Shown here: in pieces, positions 1 to 7,171 of the stretch | How positions within the stretch are numbered: position 1 is the stretch's first letter | How the letters are laid out: every line of letters starts with the position of its first letter | Assembly: GCA_013824045.1 (NCBI GenBank) | Contig: PNND01000036.1 | Location: 1-10,014 of the forward strand | DNA length: 10,014 nt | DNA from: Rhodobacter sp. | Lineage (GTDB): Bacteria; Pseudomonadota; Alphaproteobacteria; Rhodobacterales; Rhodobacteraceae | Direction of reading: 5' to 3' | Program-made: the position numbers and the translations under genes | Notes under the pieces: generated by a model | The model's input: only the letters and a program-made list of their open reading frames with translations | What the model was told of the DNA's origin: nothing | Databases searched by the model: none

Positions 1-281
1 GGCAGGGTTGCGGTGACAAAGACGGCTGCAACATTGCGCGGGCGAAACTCTTCGCCCGCAACATTTGCGCCCAGCCGTTCAAGCAGATTTGCCATGATCT
101 CTTCGGTGAAGGGGGCATTTCGCAGCCCATCCCCTGTTCCATTGAGCCCGACCACAAGCCCATACCCAACCAGATCATTGCCGCGCACGCCATCAACCTC
201 GACCAGATCCTTGATCCGGATGGCCTCTGCCTGACCGGGACCGGCGAGGAGAAGAACGACCAGAACCTGCCGCAACATCAT
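1..281 (-). CDS. flgI: FlgI, flagellar P-ring protein (partial, N-terminal part)
   Basis: FlgI forms the periplasmic P ring that lets the flagellar rod turn in the peptidoglycan layer. The gene reads leftwards off the window edge, so only about 93 N-terminal codons are seen. It opens with a Sec signal peptide: Met-Met-Leu-Arg, then a Val/Leu-rich core, then Gly-Gln-Ala-Glu-Ala with probable cleavage near residue 20. The mature N-terminus follows the FlgI pattern closely (IRIKDLVEVDGVRGNDLVGY, then GLVVGLNGTGDG), and FRPRNVAAVFVTATLP follows further on. Two ATG codons stand in tandem at 281 and 276-278. The second overlaps the flgL stop (TGATG), so translation is probably coupled to flgL. It is the last flagellar gene visible in the operon. 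Identity is firm; the full length and C-terminus cannot be judged. Confidence 0.93.
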   Translation of the reverse strand, partial: MMLRQVLVVLLLAGPGQAEAIRIKDLVEVDGVRGNDLVGYGLVVGLNGTGDGLRNAPFTEEIMANLLERLGANVAGEEFRPRNVAAVFVTATL

Positions 282-1276
282 AGGTAATCCACGAGGCTGA
301 GGCGGGAGAGACGGCTGGTCAGGGTATAGATCATCTCAAGCCGTGCTTCCGTGGCCTGCAGGCGGCTGGAGGTTTCATAGCCATCAACGGCGATCAGGTC
401 TGATCTTGCCTGCTGCAAAACAAGCTGTTCCGCGGCGTGGCGGGATTGCGCCGCCGTCAGGCGGGCTTCGGCCATGCCAATCCGCGCGGAAAGGCTGACA
501 CGGTCGCTGGAAGAGGTGGTAAGCGAGTCGCCCGCCAATCTGGCAAGGGCAATCTGGTTGCTGTGTGCCGCATAGTCCGGATCAGACATGAGGGCGCCGA
601 GAATAAGCCCCCGGAATGTGCCCCGCAGCGCGGGGTCGGCGGCGGTGACATCGAGGTTTGCCATTTCGTTTGGCCCGATCGGCACAGGTGAAGTGTCCGC
701 AGTTCCGCGATAAATCTGCGCTTGAAAGCCGTTCGGATCGGCGAGCCACGCATCGAGCGCGGCAGCGGCATCTGCCGGGAGGCCGGGTTGCCCAATCGCG
801 GCCTTGGCGGATGCCAGAATTGTGGCTGTATCCGGCAAAGGGGCGCGGTCGTTGGCCATGCCGGCAAAGAGGCTCTGGTCAGCCACCCGGGTATTCAGTG
901 CGGCGACGGCATCTTCGAGCGCCGCCATGGCCGCGCGGGCAACGGTGAAGAGACCAGACGCCTCGCCCGACTGGGCGGCGCGCAGAAGGGCGGTGGCGTT
1001 TGACGATGCCGCGTCAGAGATCCGGCCAAGACTGGCCTGCATCGCGGCGGCCCGTGTTGCATTCTGATCCGCCACGGCGACATAGGCGGAGGCGCGCGAC
1101 AATTCTGCTTCGATCACCGCAAGGGGGGAAATCCGGCCGCCCAGATGGTGGCCGGGATCGGCAACTGTGCCGCGCGCAAGATCAGCGGTCAGGTCACCGA
1201 GCTCGCGGCTGGTGGTTGCGTTGTGCCGGCGCAGCAGGAAAACCTGCGCCATGTCACCAATGGAAACGGCGGTCAT
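278..1276 (-). CDS. flgL: FlgL, hook-filament junction protein (HAP3)
   Basis: FlgL is the second of the two junction proteins that join the hook to the flagellin filament; it is exported by the flagellar type III apparatus. The 332-residue product is near the usual size (about 320). Flagellin-like coiled-coil ends are visible: an N-terminal SIGDMAQVFLLRRHNATTSR followed by a helical stretch to about residue 150, and a C-terminal helix ending ARLEMIYTLTSRLSRLSLVDYL-like, typical of alphaproteobacterial FlgL. Residues about 160-250 form the variable middle domain. The ATG lies 1 nt past the flgK stop and is preceded by GAGG (1283-1286) at 6 nt spacing inside the end of flgK, so the two are translationally linked. 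The stop TGA overlaps the flgI start. There is no signal peptide, as expected for a type III export substrate. Sequence divergence from enterobacterial FlgL is large, so the call rests on termini plus position. Confidence 0.9.
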   Translation of the reverse strand: MTAVSIGDMAQVFLLRRHNATTSRELGDLTADLARGTVADPGHHLGGRISPLAVIEAELSRASAYVAVADQNATRAAAMQASLGRISDAASSNATALLRAAQSGEASGLFTVARAAMAALEDAVAALNTRVADQSLFAGMANDRAPLPDTATILASAKAAIGQPGLPADAAAALDAWLADPNGFQAQIYRGTADTSPVPIGPNEMANLDVTAADPALRGTFRGLILGALMSDPDYAAHSNQIALARLAGDSLTTSSSDRVSLSARIGMAEARLTAAQSRHAAEQLVLQQARSDLIAVDGYETSSRLQATEARLEMIYTLTSRLSRLSLVDYL

Positions 1277-1277
1277 C

Positions 1278-2678
1278 TTACACCTCTAGCAGGGTCTGGA
1301 GCAGGCCATCGATGACCTGCATCACACGGGCATTGGCGGCATAGGCTTTTTCGATCTGGAGGAGATCCTGAAGCTCTCTATCGGTGCTGACACCGCTTTC
1401 GGCTTCGGATTCGGCCATAACGGAGGCGCGGGCGGTGGCGCGCGTGGCATCGATTTCGGCCGCCACACGGCGAGAAGAGAGATCATCCAGCAAATCAGAC
1501 GCAAGCCCGGCCAGACTGCGGGGGCTGGGCGCAGAAAGTGCATTTTGCAGGGCACGCAACTGCCGCCCATCGCCAACAGGGCCGGGTTGGGCTGCACCAA
1601 GACCATCGCGCAGCAATCGCAGATCGCCACCCCTGTCCGGATCGGCAAGGGGGTTCAGGCTCAGACGCGCGGATAGGCCGCTTGTGGCCGCCGGATCAAT
1701 CGGGCCGCCCGCATCGGTAAACAGGCCGGGCGCGCCTGCGCCAAGGGTGGAATCCGCTGCGGCCAGACGGTCTGTCAGGCTGACAGCGAGCGTATCAAGC
1801 CGCGACTGCAGGTCAGGGGTGATGGTGTCGCGCAAAGTGAAGGCAACGTGGAGAGTGCCCCCCGCGATCAGGCTGGATGGACCGATGGAAAGCGGCTGCC
1901 CGTTCAGCGTGAGGCCGGAGAGCGGTGCGGTGCTTGACGCACTGATGGTCATGGCCGGAGTGAAGCTGAAGGTTGCCGGGCGGCCATCCAGAAGCACCGC
2001 ACCGGACAGGGCGAACAGGGCGGTTTGGCCGTTGCTGCGGACCACTTCCCGCAACGGAATGATCTGGGCGACCTGATCGACCAGAACCTGACGCTGATCG
2101 ACAAGCTCCGCCGCATCCCGCCCGGCTGACCGCAGTGCGACGATCTGCTGATCAAGGCCGGCGATGCCGGACAAAGTCCTGTTGAGCAGGCCCACCTCAG
2201 CCCCGATGCGGGCATCTGAATCGGCGCGGGCTTGCTGGACCGTTGCGGAGGTCTGTGCGAACTGACGCGCCAGTCCCTGTGCCGCCGTTGTCACCGCGGC
2301 AAGATTGGCGGTGTTATCGGGGGCGGCGGCGGCACGGATCAACGCACCGTCAAGCGTGGCGATCGAGTCCGTGAGGCTGGAACCTTCACCGGGCGTTCCA
2401 AAGGCGCGATCGATGCGAAGGAGTTGTTCAGAGAGGAAACTGGCCGCCCCGGCCTCTGCCCCCGCGCTGCGGCGACCGAGGGTGAGGGCGGCGTTGTCCT
2501 GACGCTGAACCCCAAGAACCTGCACGCCGGGCGCGAAGGCGCCTGCTTGCAGCATTACCTCGCGGCGCGCATAGCCCGGCGTTGCGGCATTGGCGATATT
2601 GGAGGAGACAACCTCGGCCCGGCGGGCGGCCGCAGACAGGCCGGACTGTGCGGCATTGAGGGCGGATGAAAGGGCCAT
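1278..2678 (-). CDS. flgK: FlgK, hook-filament junction protein (HAP1)
   Basis: FlgK caps the finished hook and is the first junction protein between hook and filament. The 466-residue product starts with the flagellar rod/hook N-terminal motif (SSNIANAATPGYARREV, residues about 25-41). It ends with the matching C-terminal motif (about 427-466: GVSTDRELQDLLQIEKAYAA followed by a helix to the end). The Ala-rich helical region at about 90-210, with ELVDQRQVLVDQVAQIIPL, is the usual D1 domain of FlgK. At 466 residues it is shorter than the enterobacterial protein (about 547), mainly in the variable middle. The ATG is 7 nt after the flgE stop, with a GGTAGG ribosome binding site overlapping that junction. 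It sits between flgE and flgL, which is the classical order. Confidence 0.93.
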   Translation of the reverse strand: MALSSALNAAQSGLSAAARRAEVVSSNIANAATPGYARREVMLQAGAFAPGVQVLGVQRQDNAALTLGRRSAGAEAGAASFLSEQLLRIDRAFGTPGEGSSLTDSIATLDGALIRAAAAPDNTANLAAVTTAAQGLARQFAQTSATVQQARADSDARIGAEVGLLNRTLSGIAGLDQQIVALRSAGRDAAELVDQRQVLVDQVAQIIPLREVVRSNGQTALFALSGAVLLDGRPATFSFTPAMTISASSTAPLSGLTLNGQPLSIGPSSLIAGGTLHVAFTLRDTITPDLQSRLDTLAVSLTDRLAAADSTLGAGAPGLFTDAGGPIDPAATSGLSARLSLNPLADPDRGGDLRLLRDGLGAAQPGPVGDGRQLRALQNALSAPSPRSLAGLASDLLDDLSSRRVAAEIDATRATARASVMAESEAESGVSTDRELQDLLQIEKAYAANARVMQVIDGLLQTLLEV

Positions 2679-2685
2679 GGCCTAC

Positions 2686-3996
2686 CTAGCGTTTGATGTT
2701 CGTGGTTTCTTGCAGCATCTCATCCACCGTCTGGATCACCTTGGCGTTTGATGCATAGGCGCGCTGCGTTTGGATCATTGCGGTAAGCTCGGCGGCGACA
2801 TCGGTGGTCGATCCTTCGCGGGTATAGCCAGAGATCAGGCCCGTCGGACCTGTCCCCGCGTTCCATAAGGTGAAGGCGCCCGATTGCGGCGTGATCTGGT
2901 AGGTCTGGTTTGACAATGCCTGCAAACCATTGATGTTTGGCACATCAATGAGCGGAATCTGGTAGAGGCGTTGCGAGAAGCCGGTATCGTAGCTGGCGAT
3001 CAGGAAGCCGCCTTCGTCAACTTCGAGGCCTGTCAGGCTGCCAATCGGAGACCCATCCTTGAAGACCCCGACCGGCGCATATCCACTGTCGAGCTGCGTC
3101 AGCCCGTTCGACGCACCGGGCGAGCCGAGGCTGATCGTGATCGGCCCACCGGCGACATTTATGGTAAGTGTGCCATCAGCCGGATCGTAGGCCCCGCCGG
3201 AAATGGCCGTAACGGATTCGATCGCCCCACCCACGCCGCGGGTATCATCGAAGGTGATGGAATACTCACCAACAAGAGCGCCGGCCTGAGCAGAGTCGCG
3301 GATTTCCATCGTCCAGGCATTGGAAGCCGCGCCGGCTGTCGGGACGGTGGGGGTGAAGGTGATCTGGAGCGTCTCTGACGTGCCAAGATTGCCGAAGTAT
3401 TCCACAGAAAGCGGCAGGCTGTCACCGTTCGCGCCAACTGTCGTGGCGGTGGCGGGAAGGTTAACACCCAATCGGATCGAGGTGGTGGGATCACCGACAC
3501 GTTGATTTGTGTCGATCCGGATGGGAACCAAGCCAAGCTCGGAATCGCGCGGGAAGCCGGGTATGGTGCCGTCCGGGTTGGCAGGCCAGCCCAGCAAGCG
3601 CAAACCGGTTTCCGACGTCATGTAGCCTTGAGCATCCACGCGGAAAGAGCCGGTGCGCGACAGTTGCATCGCGTGTTCATCCCCCGCCGATCCCAAAGCA
3701 CCGGAGGGGCGAACAGGAAGCATCCCGCGCCCGGACACCGCCAGATCAAGCGGATTGGAGGTGGCCACCAGCGGACCGGCATCGTCGATGATGCGTGAGG
3801 CATTCGCACGGACCCCACCGGCCGTAAAGCCACCTGAAGAAACACCTCCAGCCACCATAACACTTTCAAAATCGGTGCTGGCGCGGCGATATCCGAAGGT
3901 GTTCGAGTTGGCGATGTTGTCCGCAATGGTGGCAAGCCTGGTCGCGTTGGCGTTGAGGCCCGCAACCCCAGCGTTGAGCGAAGACGAAATCGACAT
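2686..3996 (-). CDS. flgE: FlgE, flagellar hook protein
   Basis: FlgE polymerises into the hook, the universal joint outside the outer membrane. The 436-residue product has the N-terminal rod/hook motif ADNIANSNTFGYRR (residues about 25-38), then FESVMV. It also has a beta-rich middle with the hook-specific TGSFRVDAQGYMTSETGLRLLG-like stretch (about 110-135) and GGFLIASYDTGFSQRLYQIPL (about 325-345). The C-terminal helix (about 395-436) contains STDVAAELTAMIQ-type and QRAYASNAKVIQTVDEMLQ residues found in FlgE. The length agrees with alphaproteobacterial hook proteins. The start ATG has AAGG about 7 nt upstream. A 75-nt gap separates it from motB; this gap holds a CtrA-like site and could carry a separate promoter. 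The flgE name is favoured over flgF/flgG because of the long middle domain and the following flgK. Confidence 0.93.
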   Translation of the reverse strand: MSISSSLNAGVAGLNANATRLATIADNIANSNTFGYRRASTDFESVMVAGGVSSGGFTAGGVRANASRIIDDAGPLVATSNPLDLAVSGRGMLPVRPSGALGSAGDEHAMQLSRTGSFRVDAQGYMTSETGLRLLGWPANPDGTIPGFPRDSELGLVPIRIDTNQRVGDPTTSIRLGVNLPATATTVGANGDSLPLSVEYFGNLGTSETLQITFTPTVPTAGAASNAWTMEIRDSAQAGALVGEYSITFDDTRGVGGAIESVTAISGGAYDPADGTLTINVAGGPITISLGSPGASNGLTQLDSGYAPVGVFKDGSPIGSLTGLEVDEGGFLIASYDTGFSQRLYQIPLIDVPNINGLQALSNQTYQITPQSGAFTLWNAGTGPTGLISGYTREGSTTDVAAELTAMIQTQRAYASNAKVIQTVDEMLQETTNIKR

Positions 3997-4052
3997 GAGA
4001 AGCCTTTCTGCAGCCTGAACCTGAGTCGGCTGTCATCTTGGCTTGTGCGGAG

Positions 4053-4067
4053 TTAACGCCTGCCTAA
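4053..4067. promoter_or_regulatory. Candidate CtrA-type binding site upstream of flgE
   Basis: The sequence is TTAA, seven bases, CTAA on the plus strand. This matches the CtrA response-regulator consensus TTAA-N7-TTAA at seven of eight positions with exact spacing. It lies 57 nt upstream of the flgE ATG in the motB-flgE gap. CtrA controls motility genes in several Rhodobacterales, so the location is plausible. A single short near-match can occur by chance. Confidence 0.35.
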
Positions 4068-4071
4068 TCGC

Positions 4072-4926
4072 TCAAATGCCCCCGATTGCCGATTGTCGGC
4101 GCAGCAACGTCACCTCGATGCGGTTGTTGCGAACGGATGTTGGATCGGCCGTGGCGGGGCGACGGTCGGCAAAGCCCGTGACCCGCTGCATCCGTGCCGG
4201 ATCAAGCCCAGCTTCACCCAGCATTTCACGCAGGATTTGCGCGCGGGCGGTGGAGAGATCCCATGTGGGGTCCGCGCGCAGGGTGATCGGATAGGCACGA
4301 ACATGGCCGGAAATGGCGATCCGGTTGGTGGCAAGCGCGGTGACATCAACCAGCATGGCGGCCAGATCATACAGGATCGGGCTGGGATCGGCTCTGTCCG
4401 GGGCGAACAAGGTCTGCTCTGGCGTGTCAAAGAGTTCGATCACCAGCCCTTCATCGGACAGACGCGTGACCACATGCCGAAGCAGCCGGTCAGAGACCAT
4501 GCTTTCACCAGTATAGGCGGCAAGCTGGCGTTCCACCTCGCGCAGGATCGCCTCTTCTGCGGCCACTTCGCCGGGGGTAGGCCCGCCTTCGGCCTGGGAG
4601 CGGGTGGTCTGGATCGGATCGAAAGCCGAACCACCGACACCATTTTGCGCCAATGTCTCTTCGGACATGATGGAATCGCCGCCAAAAGCGCCATCGCCGC
4701 CACCCGAAACCCGGTTGATTGGGATCGTGGGGTCGAAGAAATCAGCAATCCCCTTGCGCTGTTTTTCCGTTGTCGCGTTCAGCAGCCACATCAACAGAAA
4801 GAAGGCCATCATCGCGGTCACGAAGTCAGCATAGGCCACCTTCCACGCGCCACCATGGTGGCCACCGCCACCGACAACCTTTTTCCGTTTGATGACAACT
4901 GGCGCGGCATTCCCTTGCCTGGCCAT
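4072..4926 (-). CDS. motB: MotB, flagellar motor stator protein
   Basis: MotB anchors the proton-conducting MotA-MotB stator to peptidoglycan. From the ATG at 4926 it is 284 residues. The N-terminus reads MARQGNAAPVVIKRKKVV, then the Gly/His stretch GGGGHHGGAWKVAY typical of alphaproteobacterial MotB. One membrane helix follows (about 29-50) carrying the proton-accepting Asp34 in YADFVTAMMAFFLLMWLL. After it come NATTEKQRKGIADFF (the plug region), a linker, and an OmpA-like peptidoglycan-binding domain (about 170-275) with SGHVRAYP, WDLSTARA and NNRIEV. The reading frame stays open upstream to a TTG at 4980, but the family N-terminus matches the ATG at 4926, which has AAGGA (4938-4942) 11 nt upstream; the ATG at 4938 is the other candidate. 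No motA is adjacent, so the partner must be encoded elsewhere. The gene follows the uncharacterised first gene by 57 nt. Confidence 0.95.
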   Translation of the reverse strand: MARQGNAAPVVIKRKKVVGGGGHHGGAWKVAYADFVTAMMAFFLLMWLLNATTEKQRKGIADFFDPTIPINRVSGGGDGAFGGDSIMSEETLAQNGVGGSAFDPIQTTRSQAEGGPTPGEVAAEEAILREVERQLAAYTGESMVSDRLLRHVVTRLSDEGLVIELFDTPEQTLFAPDRADPSPILYDLAAMLVDVTALATNRIAISGHVRAYPITLRADPTWDLSTARAQILREMLGEAGLDPARMQRVTGFADRRPATADPTSVRNNRIEVTLLRRQSAIGGI

Positions 4927-4983
4927 TCCACCACCCATCCTTACACCCGTCTGGCAAGGTATCGTGGGATGGTGAAGCAAGGA

Positions 4984-5904
4984 CTAAAGGATTGGATTGT
5001 CGGGAAATCCGTTCAGACCGCGCAAGAGCGGGCGGGTGGTAAGGCCGATTGCTGCGTAATCGGCGCAGAACTGGCGAAGGACCGCATGGGTCAGCCCGGA
5101 ATCGAGCAAGACCGGATGGGCCGGCGACATCACTTCGAATCTGGCACGCGGCTGCCCGGTTCGGGTGGCGAGGAAATCGGCCAGATCCTTTGTCACCCAT
5201 CCGGTGACGCCGATCAGATAGAGATCAAACCTTTGCAGACCCCGGTCAAGTGCGACAAGCCCAAGGTCCGGCAGACGCGACATCAGATGGTCGCGCATCG
5301 CCGGCCCAATCCCGGCTGCACAGGCCCCGGTCACCCGGTCGGGCCGCGCGCCGATCATGTGCAACATCTCTGTCAGGCGGGCGTGCTGGTCGGGCGCGAG
5401 GGGATGGGTGGCGAACAGGTCTGACATCGCAGTATCTCTGTCTGCATACAGCAGGATGAGGCCACGGATCGGTTCCAGACGATCCCGCAGCGCGCGCAAC
5501 TGCTGCTGGCTGAGGTCTGGCAGGATCAGCCCGCCCGGACGGACAAGCGCCTGCGCGATATCGGCCGGATCGCGCGAAAGGACAGCCGCAAGACGGGCCA
5601 CCGCCCGGCGCGAGTCGGCCCAGACCGAAAGGTGAACCGACAGGTCAAACTGCGCTGTCCGGTCACCGTCAGGGCGCAGATACAACTGCAGACCAAGGGC
5701 AGACAGCACCGAGCAAAGGCGTTGCGCGTCCTCTTGGCGCAGCCCCCGTGCGATGGGGCCGGGACTCGTGGACAGACGGCGGAAGGCAAGGCCTTCGGTG
5801 ATGCCCAAATGCGACGCCAACACAGGTGCAGCCAGCGCCGGAACCACCGCCGGTGCGGCGAGGTGCAGGGAAAATCTGGCCGATCCGGTGGTGGTACTGT
5901 GCAT
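4984..5904 (-). CDS. Uncharacterised flagellar-operon protein made of repeated ClpS/L7L12-like modules
   Basis: I do not recognise a named family for this 306-residue protein. It has no signal peptide and no clear membrane helix, so it is probably cytoplasmic. It looks internally repetitive. Residues about 10-79 (RFSLHL...LGLQLYLRPD), 85-155 (QFDLSV...IRGLILLYAD) and 225-293 (RFDLYL...IGLTTRPLL) each start with a short F-x-L beta strand. Each then has an Ala/Leu helix, a Pro/Gly turn, a second helix, and a closing strand. Residues about 170-222 (ending LPDLGLVALDRGL) look like a fourth copy lacking the first strand. The pattern recalls the ClpS / ribosomal L7/L12 C-terminal fold; this is inference from reading, not a profile match. 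It is the first gene of the motB-flgE-flgKL-flgI unit, so a role in motor assembly or flagellar control is possible but unproven. The ATG has AAAGGA (5918-5923) at a rather long 13 nt spacing. Confidence 0.75.
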   Translation of the reverse strand: MHSTTTGSARFSLHLAAPAVVPALAAPVLASHLGITEGLAFRRLSTSPGPIARGLRQEDAQRLCSVLSALGLQLYLRPDGDRTAQFDLSVHLSVWADSRRAVARLAAVLSRDPADIAQALVRPGGLILPDLSQQQLRALRDRLEPIRGLILLYADRDTAMSDLFATHPLAPDQHARLTEMLHMIGARPDRVTGACAAGIGPAMRDHLMSRLPDLGLVALDRGLQRFDLYLIGVTGWVTKDLADFLATRTGQPRARFEVMSPAHPVLLDSGLTHAVLRQFCADYAAIGLTTRPLLRGLNGFPDNPIL

Positions 5905-5926
5905 GGCGCCACGCGTTTCCTTTGTG

Positions 5927-5957
5927 CTTGTTCTTTCCGAAAGATGTAAAGAACAAG
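5927..5957. repeat. 10-bp perfect inverted repeat in the leader of the flagellar operon
   Basis: CTTGTTCTTT (5927-5936) and AAAGAACAAG (5948-5957) are perfect reverse complements separated by 11 nt. A smaller nested repeat, TCTTTC-c-GAAAGA (5932-5944), competes for the left arm. The element lies 23-53 nt upstream of the ATG at 5904 and 57 nt beyond the stop of the aldo-keto reductase gene. No T-run follows on the minus strand, so a simple rho-independent terminator is unlikely. A protein operator or a leader hairpin fits better. The remainder of the 5905-6013 gap shows no convincing -35/-10 pair, and only a lone TTAA half-site at 5994-5997. Confidence 0.6.
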
Positions 5958-6013
5958 TATCAAATTGATTGTTAGCGCGGCGCCTTGGCTCTGTTAAGGA
6001 TTATTTTGGTCGC

Positions 6014-7042
6014 CTAGTCTTCGGACGATCGCGCCCAGAGGTTGATGTCCTCTTCCCGGCTGATGCGGTCGATGGCGGCCAGTTCATCGGCGGTGAAGGT
6101 GAGATTACCAATGGCACCCGCACAATCTACAACTTGTTCGGGTTTGGACGCGCCGATCAGGGCGGTGGTAATGCCGCCGTCGCGCAAAACCCAAGCGAGG
6201 GCCATTTGCGCCAGAGTCTGACCGCGCGCTTGCGCCAGATCGTTCAGCGCGCGGACGGAGGCCAGTGCGCTTTCGGTGATGGTGGCGGGATCAAGCGATT
6301 TGCCCTGCGCGGCCCGGCTGCCATGCGGGATGCCGTTCAGGTATTTCTTCGTCAGGATTCCCTGTGCCAGCGGGGTAAAGGCGATGGACCCCAGCCCCAG
6401 CTCTGCCAGCGTGTCCTTCAGCCCGTCATGTTCCACCCAGCGGTTGAGGATGTTGTAGCTGGGCTGGTGGATGACGAAGGGAGTCTTGATTTCCTTCAGG
6501 ATGGCATAAGCCTCGCGCGTGCGCTGGCTGTTGTAGCTGGAGATGCCCACGTAGAGCGCGCGGCCGGAGCGAACGATGTGATCGAGCGCCAGCATGGTTT
6601 CTTCCAGCGGGGTGTCGGGGTCGAAGCGGTGGGAATAGAAGATGTCGACATAGTCGAGCCCCATCCGTTTTAGCGATTGGTCGCAAGAGGCGATGACGTA
6701 TTTCCGGCTGCCCCATTCGCCATAGGGGCCGTCCCACATGTGGTAGCCCGCCTTGGACGAGATGATGAGTTCATCGCGGTAATTCGCAAAGTCGGTCTTG
6801 AGGATTTCGCCAAAGGCCTCTTCAGCGCTGCCGGGGGGCGGGCCGTAGTTGTTGGCAAGGTCGAAATGGGTGATGCCGAGGTCAAAGGCCGTCTGACAGA
6901 TCGCGCGCTTGGTGTCGTGCGGCGTGTCATGGCCGAAGTTGTGCCAGAGGCCGAGGGAGATGGCGGGGAGTTTCAGCCCGGACTTGCCGCAAGGGCGGTA
7001 GATCATCTTGGAATAGCGATCAGCGGCAGGGGTGTAGGGCAT
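6014..7042 (-). CDS. yghZ: Aldo-keto reductase, YghZ/Gpr-type L-glyceraldehyde 3-phosphate reductase
   Basis: This is an NADPH-dependent cytosolic oxidoreductase. The E. coli homologue YghZ (Gpr) reduces L-glyceraldehyde 3-phosphate and also methylglyoxal. From the ATG at 7042 it has 342 residues, close to YghZ (about 346). It matches that family strongly: YRPCGKSGLKLPAISLGLWH near the start, FDLANNYGPPPGSAEEAFG, YVDIFYSHR, FVIHQPSYNILNRWV, IAFTPLAQGILTKKYLNGIP, and a C-terminal LIGASKPEQ NADP-binding stretch. The AKR tetrad is present as Asp61, Tyr66, Lys97 and His138. The reading frame is open 46 codons further upstream, but the family begins at this ATG and GGAG (7049-7052) sits 6 nt before it. 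The gene stands alone between the flagellar operon and a divergent gene. The substrate is inferred from the family; methylglyoxal or other small aldehydes are alternatives. Confidence 0.92.
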   Translation of the reverse strand: MPYTPAADRYSKMIYRPCGKSGLKLPAISLGLWHNFGHDTPHDTKRAICQTAFDLGITHFDLANNYGPPPGSAEEAFGEILKTDFANYRDELIISSKAGYHMWDGPYGEWGSRKYVIASCDQSLKRMGLDYVDIFYSHRFDPDTPLEETMLALDHIVRSGRALYVGISSYNSQRTREAYAILKEIKTPFVIHQPSYNILNRWVEHDGLKDTLAELGLGSIAFTPLAQGILTKKYLNGIPHGSRAAQGKSLDPATITESALASVRALNDLAQARGQTLAQMALAWVLRDGGITTALIGASKPEQVVDCAGAIGNLTFTADELAAIDRISREEDINLWARSSED

Positions 7043-7048
7043 CGGGGT

Positions 7049-7052
7049 CTCC
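7049..7052 (-). promoter_or_regulatory. Ribosome binding site that fixes the yghZ start
   Basis: GGAG on the minus strand, 6 nt before the ATG at 7042. It supports this start over the in-frame upstream codons reaching to 7180, whose translated residues do not resemble the aldo-keto reductase family. Confidence 0.7.
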
Positions 7053-7171
7053 GTGATGGAAAGCGGTGGCGCGAAGGTCGCACAGGCGCGTTTGGCTCGC
7101 AGTTTGATCAGATGATATGAGGCGCTTCCAGAGGCTTTCCAAACGCCCACGAAAGAATCCGCGTGTTTTCC

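Noticed and set aside
1384..2076. A 230-codon plus-strand frame opposite flgK
   Set aside because: It is antisense to a clear flgK and is low-complexity Arg/Ser/Ala-rich with no motif.
4849..4862. 14-bp perfect palindrome GCCACCATGGTGGC
   Set aside because: It encodes the conserved Gly-His-His-Gly motif of MotB, so codon choice for conserved residues explains it without a regulatory role.
4927..4980. TTG start for MotB 18 codons upstream
   Set aside because: The extra residues are not seen in MotB proteins as I know them. The ATG at 4926 gives the usual N-terminus and has AAGGA upstream.
4093..5424. A 443-codon open frame on the plus strand
   Set aside because: It lies antisense to motB and the module protein, both with clear coding features. 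Its translation has no recognisable domain and an amino-acid content typical of antisense frames in GC-rich DNA.
5969..6673. A 234-codon plus-strand frame antisense to yghZ, and a similar one at 8576-9268 antisense to xylA
   Set aside because: Both mirror highly conserved enzymes on the other strand and show no protein motifs or ribosome binding sites of their own.
7112..7142. TTGGAA and TATCAT as a sigma-70 promoter for yghZ on the minus strand
   Set aside because: The spacing is 19 nt and both boxes are imperfect. Similar pairs can be found by chance in such a gap.
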